Shown: positions 47,201-59,200 of the stretch, in pieces
How positions within the stretch are numbered: position 1 is the stretch's first letter
Layout of the letters: every line of letters starts with the position of its first letter
Assembly (NCBI GenBank): GCA_024509875.1
Contig: JAMPIV010008522.1
Span: 67,001-131,000, forward strand
Direction of reading: 5' to 3'
Length of the DNA stretch: 64,000 nt
DNA from: Oreohelix idahoensis
Taxonomy: Eukaryota; Mollusca; Gastropoda; Stylommatophora; Oreohelicidae
Program-made: the position numbers and the translations under genes
The notes under the pieces: generated by a model
What the model was told of the DNA's origin: nothing
The model's input: the letters and a program-made list of their open reading frames with translations, nothing else
Databases searched by the model: none

Positions 47201-50200
47201 CAAAATTGTCCTCTTTTCACACAACATGCCTAAGAAAAATTCACCGCATCATTTGGCAGAATACCATCACCAACCAAGATCTGCTTACTCGTAGCAAGCA
47301 AGAGGACATGCACACCATCATAGCTGGCAGACGCTGGAGCTGGGTTGGTCATGTCCTCAGAAGAGACCCCGATGCCATCACAAGAACAGCTATGCTTTGG
47401 ACCCCTGAAGGAAAACGAAAGAGAGGCCGACCAAAATCAACTTGGCGGAGGACTGTGGAGGCTGAGATGCAAAGAATGAACCAGAGTTGGGGCACTGTAC
47501 GAAGGATGGCCACCGACTGTGCAAAGTGGAATCAATTTGTTGTTGCCCTACAAGACGCCACTAGGCGTGATGGCCACTGACTGCTTTGACGGTCGGTGGT
47601 TAAGGATCGAAGAAGAAGAAGATGTGATTGCACCTGTCATTGAAGCTAAGCGCAGTGCCATGAATGAATACAAATGTTCACCGAGTGCCAGAACCCTACA
47701 GATCCTGAGGGCTACGAGAAGCAAAGTTCAACAAACTGCTCGACGCTGTGCAAATGACTATTGGCTCCAGCTCAGTGAGAGCATCCAGATCGCAGCGCAA
47801 ACAGGCAACATTAGACAAATGTATGACGGTATAAAGAAAGCACTTGGCCCCCATAAAAGTAAGACGGCACCGCTAAAAACCATCAGCGGAGAGAAGCTAA
47901 CTGATAAGGGTAAGCAGATGGAGAGGTGGGTCGAGCACTACTCTGAGCTTTACGCTAGAGACAATACCGTTACGCCTGCAGCCCTTGATGCTGTCAATAG
48001 TCTGCCAACTATGGAGGAGCTGGATGCCGAACCAACATTAGAGGAACTCAGCAAGGCCATTGATAGCTTGGCCTCTGGCAAAGCACCAGGCAGTGATGGG
48101 ATTCCTCCTGATTTAATCAAATGCTGTAAGAGCACGCTATTACATCCCCTGCATAGGATGCTGTGCCAGTGCTGGGAAGAGACAACTATTCCCCAAGACA
48201 TGCAAGATGCCAAGATTGTAACACTGTATAAAAATAAAGGAGACAGAAGTGATTGCAATAACTACAGAGGCATCTCTCTTCTTAGTATTGTTGGTAAGGT
48301 TTTTGCCAAAGTCATCTTAATGCGACTACACAAGTTAGCTGAGCGCATATATCCAGAGTCACAGTGTGGATTCCGAGCTGGCAGATCAACAACAGACATG
48401 ATCTTCTCTCTCCGCCAGCTTCAGGAAAAATCAAGAGAGCAGAAAAGACCATTATATATCGCCTTTATAGACCTCACAAAAGCATTCGACTTGGTTAGTA
48501 GGGATGGACTCTTTAAAATCCTCCTGAAAATAGGCTGCCCTTCTAAAATGCTGGAAATGATAAAGTCATTCCATGACGACATGAAGGGAACAGTCCAATA
48601 TGCTGGAAGCACGACACAGCCCTTTGATATACGAAGTGGAGTTAAACAAGGCTGTGTTCTGGCTCCGACCCTCTTCGGAATCTTCTTTGCCTTACTCTTG
48701 AAACATGCGTTCAGAGATGCAACTGAAGGAATATGCCTTCACACTAGATCAGATGGCCGTCTGTTTAATCTTTCAAGGCTGAAGGCAAAAACAAAAATCA
48801 GAAGGGTCACTATAAGAGACTTGTTGTTCACTGATGATGCTGCAGTCGCCACTCAAAGCCAACAGGAGCTTCAGAGCTTGATGAATCGCTTCACTAAAGC
48901 ATGCAAGGACTTTGGCCTCACAATAAGTCTAAAGAAAACGAATGTGCTGAGTCAGGATGTGGGTGCTGCACCAGTTATCACTATCGATAACTATGAATTG
49001 GCAGTGGTGCACCACTTCACATACCTAGGGTCTACCATCAATGACAAACTCTCACTGGATACAGAAATCGACAGCCGCATTGGCAAAGCTGCAGCTACCT
49101 TTGCCCGCCTCACATCGCGTGTTTGGGGAAACTCTAAACTCACAATGAAGACCAAAGCTGCGGTATATAATGCCTGCATCACCAGCACACTCCTATATGG
49201 CAGCGAGACCTGGACGACCTATGCTAAGCAAGAAAGAAGGCTCAATACCTTCCATTTGCGGTGTCTACGCCGCATCCTCAGCATCTCGTGGAAAGATAAA
49301 GTGACAAATGTCGAGGTGTTGTCACGTGCTGGCCTTCAAAGTATGTATACGCTGCTTAGACAGCGCAGACTTCGCTGGCTTGGCCATGTTCGCCGCAAGG
49401 AAGATGGTCGCATCCCAAAAGATATCTTCTACGGACAATTAGCAGATGGCAAGAGAACAGTTGGGCGACCACAGCTGAGGTTCAAAGATGAGTGCAAGAG
49501 AGATATGAGGGCGCTGGACATGGATCCAGCAACATGGGAGGATGAAGCTGCCGATCGCACTAAGTGGCGATGCTATTTACGGCGCCACCTCAGATTGGGC
49601 GAAGAGAGGCTCACACAAGAAGCAGAGGTGAGGAGAAAACGTCGAAAGGAGCACCAGGAAAATAAGCAGCTGAGGGCTGCCACCTCAGGGGCGCATTCCC
49701 ATAGTCAGTTATGACTGAAGGGGCTATTATTATTACTATTATTATTATTAGACAGACAACCTGAGGGAGTATGACAGCAGAACAGAGCCTGGAACCGACT
49801 TTGCAATGAATTTGTAGACTACAACAAAGACTGACATTTTACACAATAAACACTTTTAAAACTGATGAGGGTATTTTGAAGTCCCCCTTAAGTTCAATAA
49901 CCCAATAAGGAAAACTTATGAGGACATGAAATGCAGATTTCTTCATGAAGGACAACTTATAGAACTGTTTAAGATAAGAACTGAAGTGCAGCAGGCATGC
50001 CTCTAGTCACCATTTCTCATTGGCTATACACTGGGTTTTGAAAACATCAGCCAACAGAAATGGAATTCAGCAGACTGAAACAGCTTGAAAATCTAGAGTT
50101 TGCCAATGACCTGGCTCTTCTGTCCCATAACCAGATGCAAGACAAAAATGAAAATATTTTATTGAGTGGACACAGCAAGCATGTCTGAAAATACACAAGA

Positions 50201-53200
50201 AAAAGACAAAGATAATGAGAATAAAAGCAGGAAACAATAATAAGACTGCACTCGGAGAAACACCCCTAAAAGATGTAGAATCATACAATAACCTTGGCAG
50301 CATTATACAATGTTTGAGGGACAGGCAGTGACATTAAAAAAAAAAAGTACAAAAGGCAAGAGCAGCTTTCACTGCATTAGGAAATATATGGAGATCAAAA
50401 GAAATCAAGTCTGATGGCAGAAATAGGGTATAGTAGACAAGAGGCCTCCATGTTGCCAGATTGGCTATCCATATTTACGATACAGCTAGCCTTAACCTAA
50501 TTCCAACCCTGTTTTGATCTTTGTCAAACAGTTAGCCTTGACCTAACCCCAACCCTGATTCGAGCTCTGTCAAACAGTCAGCTGTAACACAACACCAATC
50601 CTGTTTCGAGCTTTGTCAAAAATAACAACGTCCAAGAAACACTTCGGCCATATTAAAAAAAAAAATCCAAACTTGAAGCTAAATGCAGCATAGTGATAGA
50701 TACTTAGCAAACATGGTGGCCTCCTTAAACCCAGCTTACCTGCTCAAGTGAAAGAAACAGCCTGCTGCTGAGTACATCCTGTGCTGATGGTCTTTTACTT
50801 GCTATAGGGTTTGTGAGTGCCTCAACTGTGTCAGCCTGTGATGGACAAAGAAGGATCCACTAGAGTCTTCACTCTTGTAATGATGACAGATGAAGACACA
50901 TTCAAGAGCAACATGATAAATTAGAGTTTACAACTATGTTTAGATTTATTGCTGGGAGGATAGAAGGGCAATTATAAAGACAATAATATTTTACTTACTT
51001 ACTTAGTTGTTCCTCTTCTACCGTGAGGTGTAGAGGTTTGTAAGAGAGAGCGCCATACTATTCTATCGGCTGTCTTCCTCCTTCTTCTTCTTTGATCCTT
51101 AGCCGCCAACCGTCAAAGCAGTCAGTGGCCATCACACCTAGTGGCATCTTGTAGGGCAACAACAAATTGATTCCACTTTGCTCGGTCGGTGGCCATCCTT
51201 CGTACAGTGCCCCAACTCTGGTTCATTCTTTGCATCTCAGCCTCCACAGTCCTCCGCCAGGTTGTTTTTGGTCGGCCTCTCTTTCGTTTTCCTTCAGGGG
51301 TCCAAAGCATAGCTGTTCTTGTGATGGCATCAGGGTCTCTTCTGAGGACATGACCAACCCAGCTCCAGCGACTGCCAGCTATGATGGTGTGCATGTCCTC
51401 TTGCTTGCTACGAGTAAGCAGATCTTGGTTAGTGATGGTATTTGGCCAAAAGATTCGGTAAATTTTTCTTAGGCATGTTGTGTGAAAAGAGGACAAAATC
51501 GACATTTCCTTCTCTGTAACTCTCCAGCATTCCGCACCATAGAGAAGCACAGAAAGCACACAGCTCTGATATAATCTTAATTTTGTGCTTGTGCTGTATT
51601 GGGAGGACTTCCAGATGTTGTTTAGGCTAAAGAAGGCTGTTCTTGCCTTATTCATTCTGATGTTGATGTCTTTGCCTGCCCCGCCGTCTGGTGTTACTAT
51701 GCTTCCTAGGTATGTGAAGGTATCTGTCTGTAACAATTGCTGATTCCTTATTGATATGGGCTCAGGGTTGCTCACATTGAGCGTCATGACCTCAGACTTC
51801 TTTAAATTGATATTCAAGCCCACCTGCTGGCTAAACTTATTAAGTCTATCCGTTTTTTCCGGGATGTGTTGATGTGAATGTGCTAGTAGTGCAATGTCGT
51901 CTGCATATTCCAGATCTTCCAATGTAGAAAATGTTGTCCACCTTATTCCTCTTGGACTGCCCTCTGGTCTTCCTCCTGGCTTGGTTCCATTCTAGTCCTC
52001 GGTCCTTCAAAGATTGTCTAATGTTATCCTCCCAGTGGACTTTGGGTCGTCCTGGAGATCTGGATCCCTGGCTCTTTGTTTCCCATGCTTGCCATGGTAG
52101 CCGATCTTCTCCCATTCTGCAGACATGGCCAAACCATCTCAGTTGGGACTGTTCTACTTGGGTCTGCAGGGGTTGGGTTTTTAGGCCTTGACGTATCATC
52201 TGGTTGCGCACCATGTCTCTTCTTGTTACTTCAACCACCTTCCTCAGATACCTAATTTCTGAGGTTTGGATCTGGCTTTTGTGGGTTGTAGTCATTGCCC
52301 ATGACTTGCATCCATACGTCAAGACTGGGACATACATGGAGCAGTATACAGCCATCTTCGTCTACTTACCAACTTCTCTTCTGCTGAGGAATCCTCGATT
52401 TATGGCTTGAAAAAGTCTCCCAGCTGCTGCTCTTTGGGTAGCCAACTCTTCTTTGATGCCTCCCTTCCGGTCTATGACAGCTCCAAGGTATTTCAAGTGG
52501 TCGACCTGCTCCAGGACCTGTTCTCCCAGCTTAATCTGATGTCTTCTTTCCGCTCGTGATATCACCATGGTTTTTGTTTTCGAGCTGCTTATGATCATCC
52601 CTCTCTTCTCCAGCTCTTCCTTCCAGACTTGCAGGTTGGATTGAAGATGTGCCTCTGATTTAGCAATCAAGGCAACATCATCAGCAAATGCCAGCTCTGA
52701 AATACAGACCTGTCTCATCTTCCAGTACCCCACTGAATACTTTCTTGTCCTCTCCTTAGATGCCTTGATGACATTGTCCATGAGGAGTATGAAAAGATAA
52801 GGTGACAGGATTTCACCTTGTCTTACACCAGTGGTGGTCCAGAATTCTTCTGACTTATGGTTTGCCATCCCCACATAATTTCTGCAAGACTTGTAGAAGC
52901 TCTGTATAGCATGAATCAGAGGTGTTGGAATGTTCTTCCTTGCCAAACAGTCCCAGAGTTTGTTCCAGGGGACCTTGTCAAGTGCCTTTTCCAGATCTAA
53001 GAAGCAAAGATGGATCTCACTCTTATACCCAAGAGCCTTTTCACTCAACTGTCCTGAGTGTGAAGATTAGGTCTTGAGTACTTCGATTTGACCTCATCCA
53101 TTTGTGGCTCAGCAAGGCGTCTGAGTCTCTGTTCTAGGATTCTAGAGTAGATTTTACCAGGAACACTGAGAAGGGATATGCCTCTATGGTTTCCACATTG

Positions 53201-56200
53201 TCAGTTGTCACCCTTTTTGAAAATTGGTGTTATTATGACAATCTACCAATCCTTTGGTATGGTCTTGTTGCACCAAGCTGCCTGTAGGACCCTTAGTAGT
53301 AATAGGTCGCCTGCTGCTCCCATGTACTTAACTATTTCTGGTGTTATGCCATCATGTCCTGCTGCTTTGCCCATCTTGATTTTCTCCAGTGCTGCCTTCA
53401 GTTCTTCCATCTTTATGTCATCTTCATCACTATTGGTTTCCCCTTCTGTGTCAGTGGTTATCATTTCTGATGCTTGACCTTGCTTACCATCCAGGAGCTC
53501 TGAAAAATATTTGTTCCATCTTTCCATTACTTCTTTTGGGGCAGCAAGCAATTTGCCTTGCTTGTCCTTTATAAATTTAAGAGGGCACTGTTTTTCCTTC
53601 CTCATATTCTTTAGGATCTTATAGAACAATTTCTGGTTTTCTTGAGCATATTTTTCTAGCTTTTCTCCTAATTCTTCCCAGGACTTCAGTTTTGCTGCTA
53701 GCACCTTGTTCTTTGCTTCTGTTCTGAGTATCATATATTCTCTGTTTTTTCCTGGTGTGTTTTTAGCTCCTAAGTATTGTTTCCATGCTTTTTTCTTCTC
53801 TCTTATTTTCTCTTTAACCTCATCTGTCCACCAAGGTGTCCTCTTCTCTTGTTCCTAAGTTGAACTTCACCACATGCTTCTGCTACAGCTGTCTTTATGA
53901 TGTCCTTGAATTTCAGCCAGAGTGTTTCCAGGTCATCAGGTTGTTCTGTGTTTCTCACTGCTGTAGCAATAAGCCCCTTGTATCTGGTCTTCACTTCTGG
54001 CTCTCTCAGCTTGTAGGTCTTAATGCTTGTTTCCCCTGTCCGTTTACTTAACTTCTTGCGTGATGTTAGGCAGTTCAATAACATTTTAAAAAATCTAAGA
54101 TAAAGGAAACAATTTTTTAAACAACTTACTTACTTAGTCATTTCTCTTCTCCCTGGGGTGTTGAGGTTTTCCAGTGAGAGCGCCATACTATACTATCAGC
54201 TGTCCTCCTCCTGGCCTGGTTACAATCTAGTCCTTGGTCCTTCAGAGATTGTCTAATGTTGCCCTCCCAGTGAGCTCTGGGTTGTCCTGGAGATCGGGGT
54301 CCCTGGTTCATGGTTTCCAAAATTTGTTGTGGTAGCTGATCTTCTCCCATTCTGCAGACATGGCTAAACCATCGTTATTTGGACTGTTCCACTTGGATCT
54401 GCAGTGGCTGAGTTTTGAGGTCATGGCATATCGTATGGTTGTGGACCATGTCTCTTCTTGTTGCTTCAACCATCTTTCTCAGATACCTCAATTCTGATAT
54501 TTGGAGCTCGCTTTTGTGCATTGTAATCACTGCCCATGACTCACATCCATAAGTCAAGATTGTTAAACAATAAAAACATAAATTTTGCAGAACAGATTTA
54601 ACAAAAATGAAAAGGCCAAATCTACGGTTGCCCTAAAAATGCAATTTAAAAAAATTAAATGCGCGAAACATAGGGTTGCTCTAAAGAAAGTTTTGCTGGC
54701 AAACTATGTTAACACTTTGGTTCGTGTGACTTTGTCTCAAATTTCACAACTGTTAAATATTTAAATACCTTTTAAAATTCCTTTCTTATTATGGGAGAAG
54801 TGAGCCAGTCTTCAAACAGAATATATAAAAAGAATGGAGCCATAGTTTAATTATATTTTCAAAAATAATAGTAGTATTTCTAGTAAAGTTTAACTTATAT
54901 TATTGTTATACATAACAAAGTGCTTGGTATAGTGCTATTAGCTGCGACAGAAAATGTAGCCACATTGCATTTTAATGCAACATTTCAATTTTTTTTAATT
55001 CTAAGCTCCAAATATGACATGGAAGTTCATCATTGTAATGTGAAGCTGTTTTCAGTATAGATTTTAGATAACTTTAGTACCAGTACATCCCAAGTTATAG
55101 GAATTTCAAGTTAAAATTAAGAAAAATACTCAATACTGTCTTTATCAAGAGCAAAGCATTCTGTTAGATGAGGAGATGCACTGGCTTCCTAGCTCGGTGG
55201 TCCATGGTTTGATCCCCAGTTGAGGTGGGATTTTTTAAGACCGCAAACGGCTCCGGGGTCGACCCAGCCTCATGAATTGGGTACCAGAACAACTCTGGGA
55301 AGGTTAAGGCGGCCAGCGTGATGCTGACCACATCACCCCTAGTGTGCCGATGGTCAAAAAAGTATAGGCCTAACACCATATTCCCAATATGCCTCAATAG
55401 GCGTGTACCGGGATCCTTTACCTTTAGATAAGGAGACCACCAGCAAGAGAAACCGAGACAGATGGACAAATAAAAGGTTTGACATCACAAGAGGATGAAG
55501 AGGACTTAGCTACAAACAGTGTTCTAGAACAGAACAAATGAAAAAGGAACAGATATATCTGAGAGGTAACTCCCAGAAGTTAACTCTTCTGTGAGAGACA
55601 GAAAATGGAAGACTTGACACACAAATTGAAACAAGATGTCAAAAAGCCAGTGCAGCAACTTACTGTCACAACTGATTAAACATCCAAATATCAGTATGGA
55701 AACTAAATTGCAGTTGATAAAAATGTACATTCTTACAAACGCTTTGGTAATTAATCAGTGTCAAACATGGTCCCTGACATCCTATAAGACACATCCTGTA
55801 AGATGTAATGTTTAAGAAACACCATTAATGTTCACAGAAGAGAAATTATGGTATCAGAAAAATTGTAGGAATATAGAGAGACAGAAACAAATTAAGTGGT
55901 TTGGCCACCTTATAAGAAATGAGCCCTATAAATTACTAATATGTGCATACAATAGTTGATGATCTGGTTTCAGAGCACTGGAAAGACCAAGAGGCAGATG
56001 CATAGACAACATTACAGAAGTCCTACATTAGCACGGGCTCACAGCAGCCAATGGGACACACTTGGCTCAAGAACATAAACTTCAGCTAACCACTTTACTT
56101 CAAGGTAAGAGTGGCCCAAAAAAGTAAAGTAACTCTCATAAAGGAAGATTAACATTGGTAAGAAAATGGTATACTGTCAGTGATTCAAAAGGTTTGTAGC

Positions 56201-59200
56201 ACAATGGATCCCATCTCATTGCAACATCCCCGGCAATGAAGAGGCTGACAGATTGGCAAAGGAAGGTAGAAAGCTCTCAGCCTGATACAACTATAACTTT
56301 CAAAGCGGCAAAGAGTTTTCTCTGAAGCAGATATAAGAACAAATGGGAAGCATAGCATCCAGGCCAGCAAAAAAAATGATGCATGTTATCAGTTCGGCTG
56401 ATCACCCGTTTGCCAGTCACTTCGATTACGGAAACAACAGCAAATGGATTGATTTGCCGTTGCCCTAAAGACGCCAATAGGCGTGATGGGAAACAATGGC
56501 AAAGAAAACCTATCTGCTGTTGCCCTAAGACGCCACTAGGCGTAATGGCCACTGACTGCTTTGACGGTCGGTGGCTAAGGACTGAAGAAGAAGAAGAAGA
56601 AGAATGTTATCAGTTCAGCAGAAGAAAACAAGTGGTAATCTTCAGACTCAGAACAGGCCACAACAGACTGGAATACCACTTATTCAACAAGCTAAAAATA
56701 TGAACTACCGATGAGTGTAACTGAGGCACAATAAAATGACTGTTGAACATCTGTTCAAAGATGCCCAACACATCAAGAACAGAGAAAGCACATATGATCA
56801 TCACCAGTACCATTCCTGGAACAGTTCTATGGAGATAGAAATAGCCTCAAGTTGACTACTGCTTTCTTTGAGCATATTCAAGTTCACGCCTGTGAGTGTA
56901 CGAAGAAGTATACGAACCTCTAGTGACCACTTCTTTCTGAAAGCAGCACAACACTTGTTTCCTCCCCTGAGTTGCTGTATCTCTTGCACCCTTTCCATTT
57001 CAGTGGTGAACACATGGAACATCTCATACAACATTACACCAAGGCTGTACATGTCACTCTGGGAAACCAGCATAACAATTCAGCTGATATGGCATTTTCA
57101 AGACCATATGTAGCTCTGATCAAAGCAAGCAAAATCTTAGACACACATTATATTATGGTGTTATGTCATCATCATTTTCTTCTGTGTTCCTTACAGAGCA
57201 TGGAGTCACCACCGTAGCTGGTTCCCTTGCAGGTAGCCTGAAACAAGCATTCAAATGCTCTTTTAGCGGAGGTTTCTGAGGCAATTTGTTTTACATGATG
57301 AGGTTGCCAACCTCATTTTAGTCACCTAGTAATGAGGGTGTAGTAATCCTATTCTTTCTCTGTCTCTACAGAGACCCAAGGAAACTACACAGGGCATGGT
57401 GTTATGTACAGCATCAAATGGTTTTGAACAGTTTATGTAGAAACTGGTAAAGGAGTGTTCCAATCAATGACAAGAAATTATCTTTCTTGGCATTATCAGT
57501 CAAGCTGTGGGCTTTGAAATTATGTGACAGGCATTTAAAATATTGTTGCCAGTTATTTTGTCAGGATCAAATTCTGCAAACGTGGGTATGTAAAACTGAG
57601 AAACTGACATAGCAGCGCAATTGTAGAGGTTTGGTGATATCATGTGTAGCATATTTTTCATTTGTTCTTGATAATCCTGCTGTTGCTGCATCATCAGTTC
57701 CATGCATAGCTTAAAACATTGCATTTAGTCTTGTACTGAAATCAATGCAATGGCTTGGTTTTAATAAAAATCATTTGAAATTTCTCAGTTGCTTTGTCAT
57801 TGCCAAATAATCTGTCAGTTTCTTTTCGTTGCCGATAAAAAGTTACCACCAATAACAAACACTGTTGTCTATGTAGACTGGCACTTGAACAAATAACATG
57901 TAAACAAGAATGCATCAATTTAGAACTGAAATTAGAAAACCTTGATAACTCACGTTATATTATTATGTATCAAATTTATTAATCAGTTACTATGTGAATG
58001 TGATGCAGCAAATGGCGCTGATAGAATGATGACTTATAACTATGCTGTGACGATACTCACTGACTAAATAAACTCAATTACTAAACAACAAATGACAGAT
58101 GCTGTTGTGTATATTGTGAACTAAGTTCTAGAATAATCAACTCTAGTAGATCCGTGAAACAGACTGCAAAACAACATGAAGTTAAGAGAACTTATGACAA
58201 ATTATCTATGTGTGCTAAAATTTATGACCATAAAAAAACAACTAAGTACCAAAAAGATATATTTAAGTCACATCCATATAAAAGAAGAAAAATACTGTTT
58301 GGCTTCTAAATGAAACAGACAACTCAATTATGCACACAAAAATATTGTTATTGTTGAACAGAATCAACATCATTGCATTCTGGGCAAACCCATAGGTGCC
58401 CAGTCTCCCTTAGTATACGCCAAACGGTCTGAATGCTTACTGCTCCTGTAGCTCACTGGTTGTATACGCGATGGATGCATCCACATAAAACATATATAAC
58501 AATTTAGGATACACTTCAAATTACAAAGTAACACAGCACACTTCAAGTCACACCATCGGAAACTAGCACACAATCTTGTGTATGTATTTAAACAGCATCG
58601 ACTGGCAGAGCTGTTAGAGCACTAGCTTCCTGAGGCAAAGCTACCAGGTTTAAAACCTAGCAGCACCACGTCCCAGTCTTCCTTACAGTAGCTGGGTACC
58701 CGACTCTGCCTGCTCTCGAGTTAGGGAAGGCATAGGCAGCAAGGAAGGCAGCTGGTCATTCGACCTCATAAAGTTGAGATGTTTAGGTGATGTCTCTGAC
58801 ACTCACTTCCCTATGGCATTATTTGCTACAGAACTTTCTTTTTGCACAGTCAGATCAATTTTAAAAAAAGGTTAAGGATTCTATTACACACCCATTGAGG
58901 CATATTGGGAATATGGTGTTAGGCCCATATTTTCTTGACCATCGGCATACTAGGGGTGATGTGGTCAGCATCATTCCGGCCGCCTTAACCTTCCCAGAGT
59001 TTCTCTGGTACCCAATTCATGAGGCTGGGTCGACCCATGAACTGTTTGCAGTCTTAAAAATCCCTCTTCAACTGGGGATCGAACCATGGACCAGTGAGCT
59101 AGGAAGCCAGTGCACTAACCACTGCTCCCACATAAATTAAGCTGTATAAAAATCATACCTTAAAGTCATAGTTAGATCCTTTAAGTTGTTCAGGTGAAGC

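Larger units (their letters stand above)
45148..49748 (+). mobile_element. LINE-B, near full length, in LINE-A copy 2
   Basis: A 13-bp perfect duplication, TAGACAGACAACC, lies at 45135-45147 and 49749-49761. The element has a roughly 0.8-kb 5' UTR, an endonuclease, a reverse transcriptase and an (ATT)n tail. It is interrupted by a LINE-C copy at 47001-47619. Without the insert it is about 4.0 kb. The endonuclease frame is broken by a small deletion near 46205 and by the LINE-C insertion. Confidence 0.9.
50993..54075 (-). mobile_element. LINE-D copy 1, 5'-truncated, carrying a LINE-C insert
   Basis: A 12-bp duplication with one mismatch flanks it: CAATAATATTTT at 50981-50992 and CAATAACATTTT at 54076-54087. 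On the minus strand it carries the pre-RT and RT regions and ends in a TAAG repeat tail at 50993-51005. Stops and frameshifts separate at least three frames. LINE-C copy 2 interrupts its 3' end at 51083-51966. Confidence 0.88.

Noticed and set aside
47519..47628. Upstream start of the LINE-B reverse transcriptase ORF
   Set aside because: These codons are LINE-C sequence and tail read out of their own frame. LINE-B sense begins at 47629.
56890..57073. Kinase exon continuing to the ORF end at 56801
   Set aside because: Residues after LLRTLT are read through the antisense LINE-F relic. Phase and homology end the exon at 56890.
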